Notes under the pieces: model-generated | Told to the model about the DNA's origin: nothing | What the model saw: the letters and a program-made list of their open reading frames with translations, nothing else | Databases searched by the model: none | Shown here: positions 35,291 to 42,733 of the stretch, piece by piece | Numbering within the stretch: position 1 is the stretch's first letter | Layout of the letters: each line of letters begins with the position of its first letter | Assembly (NCBI RefSeq): GCF_016756495.1 | Contig: NZ_AP023243.1 | Location: forward strand, 2,050,501 to 2,114,500 | Length of the DNA stretch: 64,000 nt | Direction of reading: 5' to 3' | DNA from: Mesorhizobium sp. 113-3-3 | GTDB taxonomy: Bacteria; Pseudomonadota; Alphaproteobacteria; Rhizobiales; Rhizobiaceae | Made by a program: the position numbers and the translations under genes

Positions 35291-35321
35291 AGCATACCGC
35301 TCGCTGCTAACGACAGATATG

Positions 35322-35882
35322 TTACTCAACAAACGTAATTTTATATTGGATGGTCGTCTCTCGATCTTTAAGCGGACGCACAGGAATCAGAGAAATCTCA
35401 CCCTCGATGGTATCCCCTTGATAAGCTTGGTTGCCGTCAAAAATGATATCCACACCAAGCTCGCCGCAACTCACATCTGTGGTCTCTTGCAACGGCCACC
35501 TCAAGCCCTCAGTCGAGGCTCCGACTGAAAAGCTTTCGCTGAAACTTCTTGTGTCTGGGTCCCTGAATTTAACAGCGCCATTCTCCGAGGTGCCTCTCAA
35601 TCCCAAGTGAAACTCGATCTGCGAACGCCGCACCAACATCACACCATGATAGGGTGCCTTGCTTGCAGAAATATCTCGAAGGCTCTCCAAAACCTTGTCA
35701 TGTTCATCGTCCTCTGCATCATAGGCTCCTGCAATTAAGCGCAACCCATGCTGTAAAGTGAGCGGTGTGCTTACCCACATTGATGCGCGATTTTGAAATC
35801 CCGCTATCAACTTTTTGACGATGTCATACTTAATATGTTTCACCCAACGCTCCCTAGATCGCTCAATAAACAAGAAAGGCAA
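35322..35882 (-). CDS. Island protein C, hypothetical (186 aa)
   Basis: Third gene of the island operon. No recognised family. TTG 35882 was used: it lies 8 bases after the stop of the upstream gene and keeps the Arg/Lys-rich N-terminus (RSRERWVKHIKYDIVKK). An ATG at 35780 is the alternative. The first ~75 residues look helical (LQHGLRLIAGAYDAEDDEHDKVLESLRDI). The remainder looks beta-rich (VMLVRRSQIEFHLGLRG, SCGELGVDIIFDGN, TTIQYKITFVE). No signal peptide, membrane segment or catalytic motif. It may be a structural partner or inhibitor of the upstream protein. Confidence 0.72.
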   Translation of the reverse strand: MPFLFIERSRERWVKHIKYDIVKKLIAGFQNRASMWVSTPLTLQHGLRLIAGAYDAEDDEHDKVLESLRDISASKAPYHGVMLVRRSQIEFHLGLRGTSENGAVKFRDPDTRSFSESFSVGASTEGLRWPLQETTDVSCGELGVDIIFDGNQAYQGDTIEGEISLIPVRPLKDRETTIQYKITFVE

Positions 35883-35890
35883 TTCAATAT

Positions 35891-37693
35891 CTAGAAGGCG
35901 TAGCCATGTTTATTTTGCAACGCGAAAAACACGCGCTCTGTATCATATCTCGATAGCCTCTCATGTGCATACATTAGCTCATGCCGCAGCTCGGGTCTAA
36001 CTGTAACAACTGCACAATCAAATTCGAATGAAAAGTCAATGTATTCGTTATAAACCCTGAGGAAGGAGATTTCTTCTTGTGCAATCCCGCTGAGCGATCC
36101 TATTTTCAAAATAACCTCTGCGCTGTCCGCCGGCCCACGATCACTTTGAAGATCCGCACTATAAAGCATTTTTTTCCAACCCAGCTCTATCGTCTTTGAA
36201 TCAAACTCACTGCGCTGGGAAGCTACAATTATCCGACCGGTCTCTCCGCTGCTGCCTATGGACTGATAACGGCCCGCTGTCAGTCCGCTCAAAATCCTTT
36301 GTCGCAGCTTGTTCAGGACATCAAGAAATTCCTGAATAGGCACGGCGCTCGGAATAATTAACTGATCGTAGCTGCGGTACACGAGAAGGGTGTCGAATAC
36401 GTCTGACTCGCCGGCAAATATATCAAATCTATTCACATAGGTAAATCTTGGGTCTCTCTCGTAGGATTTTATCTCGAACCTATCTGTCTTTTCGTTGATC
36501 ATAATTTTTTTATAAAAATTCTCGTCTTCTATCTCAAGCTTCCTTCGAATCAGGCTCGAGACGGACTTCGAAAAATTCTCAAAATCCAAGAGACCAGTAC
36601 TAGAATCAACAAAGTTCGCAAACGCTTCTGATCGCGCGCCCGCTCGATCAATATTCCTCTGAAGAGCTTCAAAGCCCTGGATGAGCTTCAACAAGACGTC
36701 CCGCTGGGCAGGCCTCTCGCGCGCAGGTAAACCGCCTTCCGATCTCCTCTTAATCTCAAGTTGAATAGCTCGCCGTTCATCAATCAGGGACTGATACATA
36801 TCCCAAGCGGTGTTGCGTGCGTCAATAATGCTTCCAGATGAGACGGCTATTAGCGAAAATATCGAGGCGACTCTAGAGTTCCAAACGGTACATTCTCGTG
36901 AACTTGACCGGCTAGCACGTTCACTAAAAGAGCGGTGAAGACTTGACATGACCGTAGAATCTGAAACCAAAATAAAAGTTGGCTCCTGCTTCTTCGACCA
37001 TAAGTTTCTATTCATCTGTGAGCAAAGTGTATAATTTAAAGCATCGATTCTGTTGTTTATTATTTTATCGTGTCTGAATCTGCCGAGGCCTGATATCTTA
37101 TAAACGCTGCTGTCGAAAAGATCGTAGTCAAATTCACCAAAATTTTCTTTATCGTACAGTTCGCTTTTTTGCATTACTAAATCAAATATGAAGTATGTTT
37201 GGAGTCGATCCCGTTTCCTGTCTTTGTATTCCTGATGGGCGCGGATGGATCGCTCTACGACATTGTCGTCTTTAAAATCTGCACGCTCCACGGCTGCCAT
37301 AAAGGCGGCGCCAAGGGATCCAATTCCTCCAGATCGACTTGCCTGACGTCTTCGCCCATCGTCCTTCTCGAGAAAATTCAGGATCTCGTATAGTGTTCCC
37401 GGAAGGATGAAGGGCTTTATGCCCTCAAGGAAGAAAATCAGGGATGCCCAGAACTGGTCGCTGCTTTTAGAGTCATGCCAATGTGATGCAGAGTAGATTA
37501 CGTCAAAATCTACGCAGAACTTAAGAGCGTCTATAGTCTTTCTGCTTGTAAATTCGTCAGCTACCTGCTTAACATCCCGCTCAATACCAAATAATATCTT
37601 ATCTTTTTTCTCCAGTTCGTTTATGTCGTCGGAATGCAACGGAAGAAGTTCTTGGCCAAAATCGTCGTGAGCAAGGGCAGCCAGTGCGGACAT
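35891..37693 (-). CDS. Island protein B, 600-aa protein with PIN-like nuclease domain
   Basis: Second gene of the island operon, starting 3 bases after the hydrolase stop. The N-terminal half has a PIN-fold acidic pattern: CVDFDVIYSAS (Asp62, Asp64), ILPGTLYEILNFL (Glu103), NRIDALNYTLCSQMNR (Asp217) and TFILVSDSTVMSSL (Asp245), in the order and strand/helix context of PIN-like RNases. Residues ~295-400 are predicted helical. The C-terminal ~200 residues (FAGESDVFDTLLVYRSYDQL, ELGWKKML) match nothing I recognise. AT-rich codon use sets it apart from the backbone. The PIN call is pattern-based inference. An RNase effector, or a sensor-effector fusion, is the working idea. Confidence 0.75.
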   Translation of the reverse strand: MSALAALAHDDFGQELLPLHSDDINELEKKDKILFGIERDVKQVADEFTSRKTIDALKFCVDFDVIYSASHWHDSKSSDQFWASLIFFLEGIKPFILPGTLYEILNFLEKDDGRRRQASRSGGIGSLGAAFMAAVERADFKDDNVVERSIRAHQEYKDRKRDRLQTYFIFDLVMQKSELYDKENFGEFDYDLFDSSVYKISGLGRFRHDKIINNRIDALNYTLCSQMNRNLWSKKQEPTFILVSDSTVMSSLHRSFSERASRSSSRECTVWNSRVASIFSLIAVSSGSIIDARNTAWDMYQSLIDERRAIQLEIKRRSEGGLPARERPAQRDVLLKLIQGFEALQRNIDRAGARSEAFANFVDSSTGLLDFENFSKSVSSLIRRKLEIEDENFYKKIMINEKTDRFEIKSYERDPRFTYVNRFDIFAGESDVFDTLLVYRSYDQLIIPSAVPIQEFLDVLNKLRQRILSGLTAGRYQSIGSSGETGRIIVASQRSEFDSKTIELGWKKMLYSADLQSDRGPADSAEVILKIGSLSGIAQEEISFLRVYNEYIDFSFEFDCAVVTVRPELRHELMYAHERLSRYDTERVFFALQNKHGYAF

Positions 37694-37696
37694 GTT

Positions 37697-38380
37697 TTAA
37701 ATCGCGTATGAGTTGACGAATTCTAGTAGATAACGGTAACCCATATGGTTACGATTCTCAACCTCTCTTGGCCAACTGTGAACGCCGGGGTGACTCCAGT
37801 TTTGAGTGAAAATGTCCAAGGTTGGCTCGCGAACTACCTCTTCATTCGTTGCTTCAAGGTACCAGAAGGGGATATCGCGGGAGAGTTTCGGTACCAGCTT
37901 TTGGTAAACCTTGCGGTATATTTTTCTACCCGCCAGCTCCCTCGTTTGGGCGTTTCCACCGCCCCCAATCACGTGCAGCGTTGCGAAGAGATTTTGCCTC
38001 CCTGGTGACGCGCACAAGCAAACGCCTCGGATGGGGACGGTAAATCTGTCTTTGGACTGGCAGCTTAGAGTCGCGATTAGTCCACCGTAGCTGTGGCCTA
38101 TCAGCAAGACTGCCTCGTAATTAGCTTCCCGACAGCGAAGTCGAATTGACGACAATATCTGCCGGGCTATCCGCTCAGACGTCGGCATTCTCAATGACCC
38201 GAGGCTTGTGGAAATGAGGTCAATATAGAGTGCTTTGCTTGTGGTATACTGGGCAACGAGAGTGTCGATTTTCCTGACGGCATCATGCTGTAGGAAATAG
38301 GGGATTCTTCCCCAGAAGCTTTTAGCATCGGAAATTGAAAATCCGTGGATCAGCACACAGAGTGTCTTTGCCGTTGTCAT
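37697..38380 (-). CDS. Island protein A, alpha/beta hydrolase (227 aa)
   Basis: First gene of the island operon. Oxyanion-hole motif VLIHGFS (His12-Gly13), nucleophile elbow LLIGHSYGGLIA with Ser97, and a C-terminal histidine in ENRNHMGYRYLLEF (His212). The acid residue of the triad would fall in EATNEEVVREP, so it may be a glutamate (180/181) rather than the usual aspartate, or Asp189. No signal peptide, so cytosolic. It resembles lipase/esterase or DUF676-like hydrolases; could degrade lipids, hydrolyse an acyl modification, or be an enzymatic effector. Coupled to the next gene by a 3-base gap. Confidence 0.82.
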   Translation of the reverse strand: MTTAKTLCVLIHGFSISDAKSFWGRIPYFLQHDAVRKIDTLVAQYTTSKALYIDLISTSLGSLRMPTSERIARQILSSIRLRCREANYEAVLLIGHSYGGLIATLSCQSKDRFTVPIRGVCLCASPGRQNLFATLHVIGGGGNAQTRELAGRKIYRKVYQKLVPKLSRDIPFWYLEATNEEVVREPTLDIFTQNWSHPGVHSWPREVENRNHMGYRYLLEFVNSYAI

Positions 38381-38644
38381 GGGCGCCTGGTCTCCCCTTC
38401 TTCAGGGATACAATAACATGCGGCCGCTTGCATAATCCATTCATGCTGAATCCGCAGTTGGATGGAAGTAAAACGGAATCTTCGGCTTTCTGCCCTAAAT
38501 GGAGATCGCGCCTTTATCACAGGTGTGGCTGGCTAAACGCACGCCCCCGGCGATCGATATTGTGTTGAAAGTGGCGCAGTCGGGTCTCGACGTGTCGGAG
38601 TGGAAATCATCATAGGCCGGGCTGCATCGTCGGCGCCCGTCGTT
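38381..38644. other. Upstream region of the island operon
   Basis: 264 bases without a gene between the hydrolase start and the hemH stop. The left part is AT-rich and must hold the operon promoter; GGGGAG lies about 12 bases before the hydrolase ATG. No clear -35/-10 pair, operator or inverted repeat stands out by eye. Confidence 0.4.
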
Positions 38645-38955
38645 TCAGACCCAGCCGGACAGTTCGCGCCGCACCATTGCCTCGATCACCGCCATCCCCT
38701 CGGCGCTGTCGTTGAGGCAAGGGATGTGCGCAAAGTTCTTGCCGCCGGCGTGATGGAAAGTCTCGTCCGCTTCCCGGCCGATCTCGTCCAGCGTCTCGAT
38801 GCAGTCGACGGAAAAGCCGGGATTGACGATGGCGATGGATTTGACGCCGTCCTTGCCCAGTCTCTCCACCGTCTTGTCCGTGTAGGGCTGCAGCCATTCC
38901 TGCGCGCCGAAGCGGGACTGGAAGGTGGTTATCAGCCTCTTCTCGTCCCAGCCGA
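38645..38955 (-). repeat. Direct repeat: hemH 3' end, right copy
   Basis: Right-hand member of the ~311-base direct repeat, offset by 3665 bases from 34980-35290, without gaps. Homology breaks at about 35290/38955, where an extra base and unrelated sequence begin. Confidence 0.85.
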
Positions 38956-39709
38956 GCCTGTCGCGCAGCAGCCGCGTCGTCTTGAGGCAGTGGCAATGGT
39001 AGGGATCACCCTTTTCGAAGTAGGGTCTTGGGATACCGTGGTAGGAGGCGATGACCACTTCCGGCTCGAAATCCAGCGTGGCGAGATTCTGTTCGATCGA
39101 ACGCGCCAGCGCCTCGATATAGACGGGCTCGTCATAGTAAGGCGGCACACTGCGGATGGCGGGGGCCGCGCGCATTTTCATCAAGGCGCGAAACAGCTGG
39201 TCATTGGCGGTTGCCGTCGTCGTCGCGGAGTATTGTGGGTAGAGCGGGAACGAAAGAATGCGGTCGCAGCCCTGCGCGACCAGCCTTTCGGCGACACTCG
39301 CGGTCGAAGGATTGCCGTAGCGCATCGCCCAATCGACGACGACATCGGGCAGGTCGCGCAACGCCTCGGCCAGCTTTTCGCCCTGGGCGCGGGTGTAGGT
39401 GCGCAGCGGCGACTCGTTCCTTTCCTTGTTCCATATCCGGGCGTAATTGGCGCCGGACTTCTTCGGGCGGGTGGTGAGCACCAGGCCATAGAGGATCGGA
39501 TACCAGATCGCCCTGTTCAGCTCGATGACGCGCGGATCGGACAGGAATTCCCTGAGATACCGCCACATCGGCTTGAAGTCGGTGCCGTCAGGCGTGCCGA
39601 GATTGATCAGCATGACACCAACCTTGCCGGTCTTGACCGGCGGATGCCCGGCCGGCCGGGGGCCGAGGGCCTTCGCGGCTTTGGGATCGACAGCGGTTGT
39701 AAGCGTCAT
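38645..39709 (-). CDS. hemH: Ferrochelatase
   Basis: Inserts Fe2+ into protoporphyrin IX at the end of heme synthesis. 354 residues with VGVMLINLGTPDGTD at the start, LYPQYSATTTATAND, the metal-site histidine in SYHGIPRPYFEKGDPYHCHC, and the catalytic glutamate in FSVDCIETLDEIG. ATG 39709 preceded by GGAG. Its last ~310 bases are duplicated at 34980-35290 across the AT-rich island. The gene itself is intact, so heme synthesis should be unaffected. Confidence 0.96.
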   Translation of the reverse strand: MTLTTAVDPKAAKALGPRPAGHPPVKTGKVGVMLINLGTPDGTDFKPMWRYLREFLSDPRVIELNRAIWYPILYGLVLTTRPKKSGANYARIWNKERNESPLRTYTRAQGEKLAEALRDLPDVVVDWAMRYGNPSTASVAERLVAQGCDRILSFPLYPQYSATTTATANDQLFRALMKMRAAPAIRSVPPYYDEPVYIEALARSIEQNLATLDFEPEVVIASYHGIPRPYFEKGDPYHCHCLKTTRLLRDRLGWDEKRLITTFQSRFGAQEWLQPYTDKTVERLGKDGVKSIAIVNPGFSVDCIETLDEIGREADETFHHAGGKNFAHIPCLNDSAEGMAVIEAMVRRELSGWV

Positions 39710-39802
39710 AGGGGTTCTCCAGGAGACGCGAACCTAATCATCCTGCCCGGGGTTTCAATGCCGCGTCTGGCCGCACCTTAACGCGTGTTCGGCCGAAAAC
39801 AG

Positions 39803-39832
39803 AACACCCGCCCGGTTTCCCTGGCGGGTGTT
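39803..39832 (-). terminator. Terminator of the 5'-nucleotidase gene
   Basis: Perfect 10-bp stem AACACCCGCC/GGCGGGTGTT (39803-39812, 39823-39832) with a 10-base loop. On the minus strand it is followed by CTGTTTTCGG, a weak U-tract, 22 bases after the stop codon. Confidence 0.7.
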
Positions 39833-39854
39833 GGATGGAAGAGGCGAAAGCGCG

Positions 39855-41984
39855 TTACTTCGGCGGGATGGTCAGCGTTGCGCCCGGCATAAGCCGATGC
39901 GGCCTTTGACCCTTGTTGGCCTCATAGATGAGCTTCCATTTGGTCGCGTCGCCATAGGCCTTCTTGGCCAGGTCCCAGTAGGTATCGCCGGTGACGATCA
40001 CATGGTTGCCCGTCGCCGGTGCTTCGGCCGGCTTTGCCGGTTCCGCGGGCTTGGCGGGTTCCGCCGGCGCCGGTGCGGGAGCAGCCTCGGCCGGTTTTGC
40101 CGGAGCAGCGGGAGCAGGCGCCGGGGCAGCGGGTGTCGGCGGCGGAGGTGCCGCCTCCGTCGATATGGCCGGTGGCGTGTTGGCAATATCGCCTGAATTG
40201 GCCGGCAATGCGGGCATTGCCGGTGCCGTTTCCGCGGGCTTTGCCGGTTCGGCAGGTTTCGCGGCCTCGGCTGGTTTGGCAGGTTCCGCCGGCGCGGGGG
40301 CCGGGGTTGCCTCGGCTGGCTTTGCCGGCTCTGCAGGCTTGGCAGGCTCGGCTGCCGGGGCCGCCGCGACAGTCGCGGCGATCTCGGTGATGCGGCCGTC
40401 GAGCTTGGGCGTGTAGGGCCGGTGGGCGCCGAGATAGTCGGCCACGACCTGTTCCAGACCGGGACCGTAGTCGTAGGGGTTCTTGGCCTTTTCGGCGAAG
40501 ACCTTGTAGCCGTCGCCGCCCTGGCGCACGTAATTGTTGGTGGCGACCAGATAGTCCTTGTCGGGCTTGATCGGCGTCCAGGCGCCGTTTTCCATCACCT
40601 CGACGGATTTGACGCGGCCGGCATTGGGTGCGACCGACTTGTCGAAGGCGTATTTGAGGCCAGCAACCTGCGGAAAGCGGCCGGCGCCGTCCTCGACCTG
40701 GCTGACGCCGCCTTCCAGACCGGCGACCAGGTCCTTGCCGGAAATCTGGAAGGTCGCCAACGTGTTCTGGAACGGCAGCACGGTCAGCACCTCGCCCATT
40801 GTGACGGTGCCCTTGTCGATCGAGGCGCGCAGGCCGCCGCCATTGGAGATGACGATCTCGACGCCCTGTCCCTTGACGCGGTCGAGGATGGCGTCGGAGA
40901 CGAGGTTGCCCATCGCGCATTCCTTGGCGCGGCAATTCTCGCGGCTGCCGTCGACAACGTCGGTGGTCTCGGCCACTTCCTTGTTCTTCAAAGCCTCGAT
41001 CGGCGCACCGAGCTCCTTGATGCGGGCCAGCACGGCGGGATCGGGCGTAATCGACTTGTCGAGAAAGATCGGGTCGCCGCTGGCCGACTTGACGACGCCA
41101 TTGTCGTCGAACACCACCTTGAACTCGCCGAGATATTTCGAATAGGAGGCCGCCTGCACCACCGGCACCTTGTAGCCGTCCGGGTTGTCGACCATCGTCG
41201 GGTAGGGGCCTGCCGCCTTCGGATCGGTGTTGGACAACAGCGTATGGCTGTGGCCGCCGACGACCACGTCGATGCCCGGGATCTTGGCGATGATGTCGCG
41301 CTCCCTGTTGTAGCCGATATGGGTCACCGCGATGATCTTGTTGACGCCCTGCGCTTTCAGCTTCTCGACTTCCGCGGTGATCGACTTGACGTCGTCGGCG
41401 ATGGCGATGTTGGGGCCGGGGGAGGCGAGTTCGGGCGTATCGTTGGTGACGGCGCCGACAATGCCGATCTTCTGTCCGCCGACCTCGACGACGATCGACT
41501 GCTTGATCTTGCCGGCCGCGCCGGACTTGTCGTTGGGCACGACATTGGCGCTGACGATCGGGAACTTCGCCTTGTCGAGGTAAGGCACCAGCGCGCTCTC
41601 GCCGTCGTCGAATTCATGGTTGCCGAGCGTCACCGCGTCGGGTTTCATCTGGTTGAGGAATTCCTCCTCCACGGTGCCCTTGTAGGTGGTGTAGAACAGC
41701 GATCCCTGGAAGCTGTCGCCTGCATTGAGCAGCAGCACGTTCTGGCCTTCGAGCTTCTTGCGTTCCTGGGCGATCGCCGTGATCAACCGGCCGGCGCCGC
41801 CGATGCATTCGCCCTTGGTCTCCTCGTCGGCCGAACAGGTCGATTCATATTTGTTGTTGCCTTCGATGCGGCTGTGCCAGTCATTGAAATGCAGAATGTT
41901 CAATGTGTAGTCGGCAAAGGATGCGCCGGCCGACAGGCCAAGCGTCGATGCTGACAGGGCGGCAATGGCGGCAAGCTTCTTCAT
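39855..41984 (-). CDS. 5'-nucleotidase/UDP-sugar hydrolase with C-terminal LysM domain
   Basis: Exported nucleotidase of 709 residues from ATG 41984 (ribosome site GGGAGACG). Signal peptide to about residue 24 (AGASFA). Calcineurin-like domain with LHFNDWHSR, NAGDSFQGS, LGNHEFDDGE, HIGYNRE and GGHSH metal ligands. 5'-nucleotidase C-terminal domain with NLVSDAILD and NGGGLRASI. Residues ~536-656 are a Pro/Ala/Glu/Lys-rich linker of repeated PAEPAKPAE-type units. Residues ~657-707 are a LysM domain (VTGDTYWDLAKKAYGD). LysM should tether the enzyme to peptidoglycan for periplasmic nucleotide salvage. Confidence 0.92.
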   Translation of the reverse strand: MKKLAAIAALSASTLGLSAGASFADYTLNILHFNDWHSRIEGNNKYESTCSADEETKGECIGGAGRLITAIAQERKKLEGQNVLLLNAGDSFQGSLFYTTYKGTVEEEFLNQMKPDAVTLGNHEFDDGESALVPYLDKAKFPIVSANVVPNDKSGAAGKIKQSIVVEVGGQKIGIVGAVTNDTPELASPGPNIAIADDVKSITAEVEKLKAQGVNKIIAVTHIGYNRERDIIAKIPGIDVVVGGHSHTLLSNTDPKAAGPYPTMVDNPDGYKVPVVQAASYSKYLGEFKVVFDDNGVVKSASGDPIFLDKSITPDPAVLARIKELGAPIEALKNKEVAETTDVVDGSRENCRAKECAMGNLVSDAILDRVKGQGVEIVISNGGGLRASIDKGTVTMGEVLTVLPFQNTLATFQISGKDLVAGLEGGVSQVEDGAGRFPQVAGLKYAFDKSVAPNAGRVKSVEVMENGAWTPIKPDKDYLVATNNYVRQGGDGYKVFAEKAKNPYDYGPGLEQVVADYLGAHRPYTPKLDGRITEIAATVAAAPAAEPAKPAEPAKPAEATPAPAPAEPAKPAEAAKPAEPAKPAETAPAMPALPANSGDIANTPPAISTEAAPPPPTPAAPAPAPAAPAKPAEAAPAPAPAEPAKPAEPAKPAEAPATGNHVIVTGDTYWDLAKKAYGDATKWKLIYEANKGQRPHRLMPGATLTIPPK

Positions 41985-42117
41985 CTTCGTCTCCCGGTAG
42001 GCTGATCGGAGGCGTTTAACGCCCTTGCTTGACTGGGGTATAACAGCCAGCGTTTCGACCATGTTCCCATCGCGTTCCGGCTGACGCAAGCGGAAATGCC
42101 GCCAAGAGTTGCAAGCA

Positions 42118-42151
42118 CAAAAAAGGACGGCGGCCAATCGGCCGCCGTCCT
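42118..42151 (-). terminator. Terminator of the Omp10-like gene
   Basis: Perfect 12-bp stem (42124-42135/42140-42151), four-base loop, followed on the minus strand by a run of T (TTTTTTGTGC). Located 22 bases past the lipoprotein stop codon. Confidence 0.9.
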
Positions 42152-42173
42152 CGATAAGTCCGATGTCGCCGGT

Positions 42174-42551
42174 TCAGACGCGTCGCGTCAGCACGAAATT
42201 CTGGCCGGACGAGCTGGTGCAGTTCAGCTGGCTGGTGGAGATCAGCAGGCAGTTGAAGCTGACCGGCGTCTGGCGGATCAGCGACGTGCCGTTGATCTCG
42301 ACCGACGTGGCGCCGGTCATGGTATAGCTGCCATCGGCGAGCTTCTGGCCGGTGTCGGTGGCGACGGTCGTGAACTTGCCGCCGGTGAAGGTCGACAGGC
42401 CGGTGCCCTTGGCATCGATCCACGAGCCCTCGACGCCTTTCGGCGCGGCCGCCATCGGCGGTGCGTCGGGACCGCTTGTGGTGCAGGCAGCAAGCATCAT
42501 GGCAAAGGAACCCGCCACGCCCATCGAAAGAACTTTGCGCGCAATAGTCAT
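42174..42551 (-). CDS. Omp10-like outer-membrane lipoprotein
   Basis: 125-residue lipoprotein with a type II signal (SFAMMLAAC, lipid-modified Cys near residue 23). The mature part VEGSWIDAKGTGLSTFTGGKF, ATSVEINGTSLIRQTPVSFNC and QLNCTSSSGQNFVLTRR closely resembles Brucella Omp10 as I recall it, and the wider AprI/Inh inhibitor-like beta-barrel fold. Two cysteines could form a disulfide. Start set at ATG 42551. Ends before a strong terminator. Confidence 0.88.
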   Translation of the reverse strand: MTIARKVLSMGVAGSFAMMLAACTTSGPDAPPMAAAPKGVEGSWIDAKGTGLSTFTGGKFTTVATDTGQKLADGSYTMTGATSVEINGTSLIRQTPVSFNCLLISTSQLNCTSSSGQNFVLTRRV

Positions 42552-42570
42552 CTGAAATCCTCTCCAAACG

Positions 42571-42606
42571 CATCGGCCCAAAAATCGGTTTCGATTTTGG
42601 CAGGCA
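42571..42606. repeat. Intergenic palindrome upstream of the Omp10-like gene
   Basis: CCAAAAATCG (42578-42587), a GTTT loop and CGATTTTGG (42592-42600) form a hairpin in a sequence style common between Mesorhizobium genes. A related element with CCAAAA...TTTTGG lies at 57401-57441. Confidence 0.5.
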
Positions 42607-42733
42607 CGAGGCGAACGTCCAAAGTGCTGGAACGGGCGGGCGTCCCGCAAGACGCACGCTGCCCCAGGCCGCATCTCTTCAATCGCCCGATTTCCGGGCG
42701 ATTGCAAGGCAATGGCGCATGGTGCGCAAGGTG

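Larger units (their letters stand above)
35291..38644. mobile_element. AT-rich accessory island inserted at the hemH 3' end
   Basis: About 3.35 kb lying between two copies of the hemH 3' end (34980-35290 and 38645-38955). Two sampled 60-base lines (36481-36540, 37021-37080) contain only 16 and 17 G/C, against a clearly GC-rich backbone. It carries three tightly spaced minus-strand genes and no integrase, transposase or tRNA. The right-hand ~200 bases (38440-38644) look GC-rich like the host. Acquisition by homologous recombination, or with a carried hemH end, is inferred. Confidence 0.75.

Noticed and set aside
35291..38644. Insertion sequence or prophage remnant
   Set aside because: No transposase or integrase, no terminal inverted repeats or short target duplication seen; the three genes are intact and operon-like, so a cargo island is the better reading.
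39990..40390. Tandem repeat resembling a CRISPR or minisatellite
   Set aside because: It is in frame inside the nucleotidase gene and encodes a Pro/Ala/Glu/Lys linker; no regular repeat-spacer structure or cas genes.
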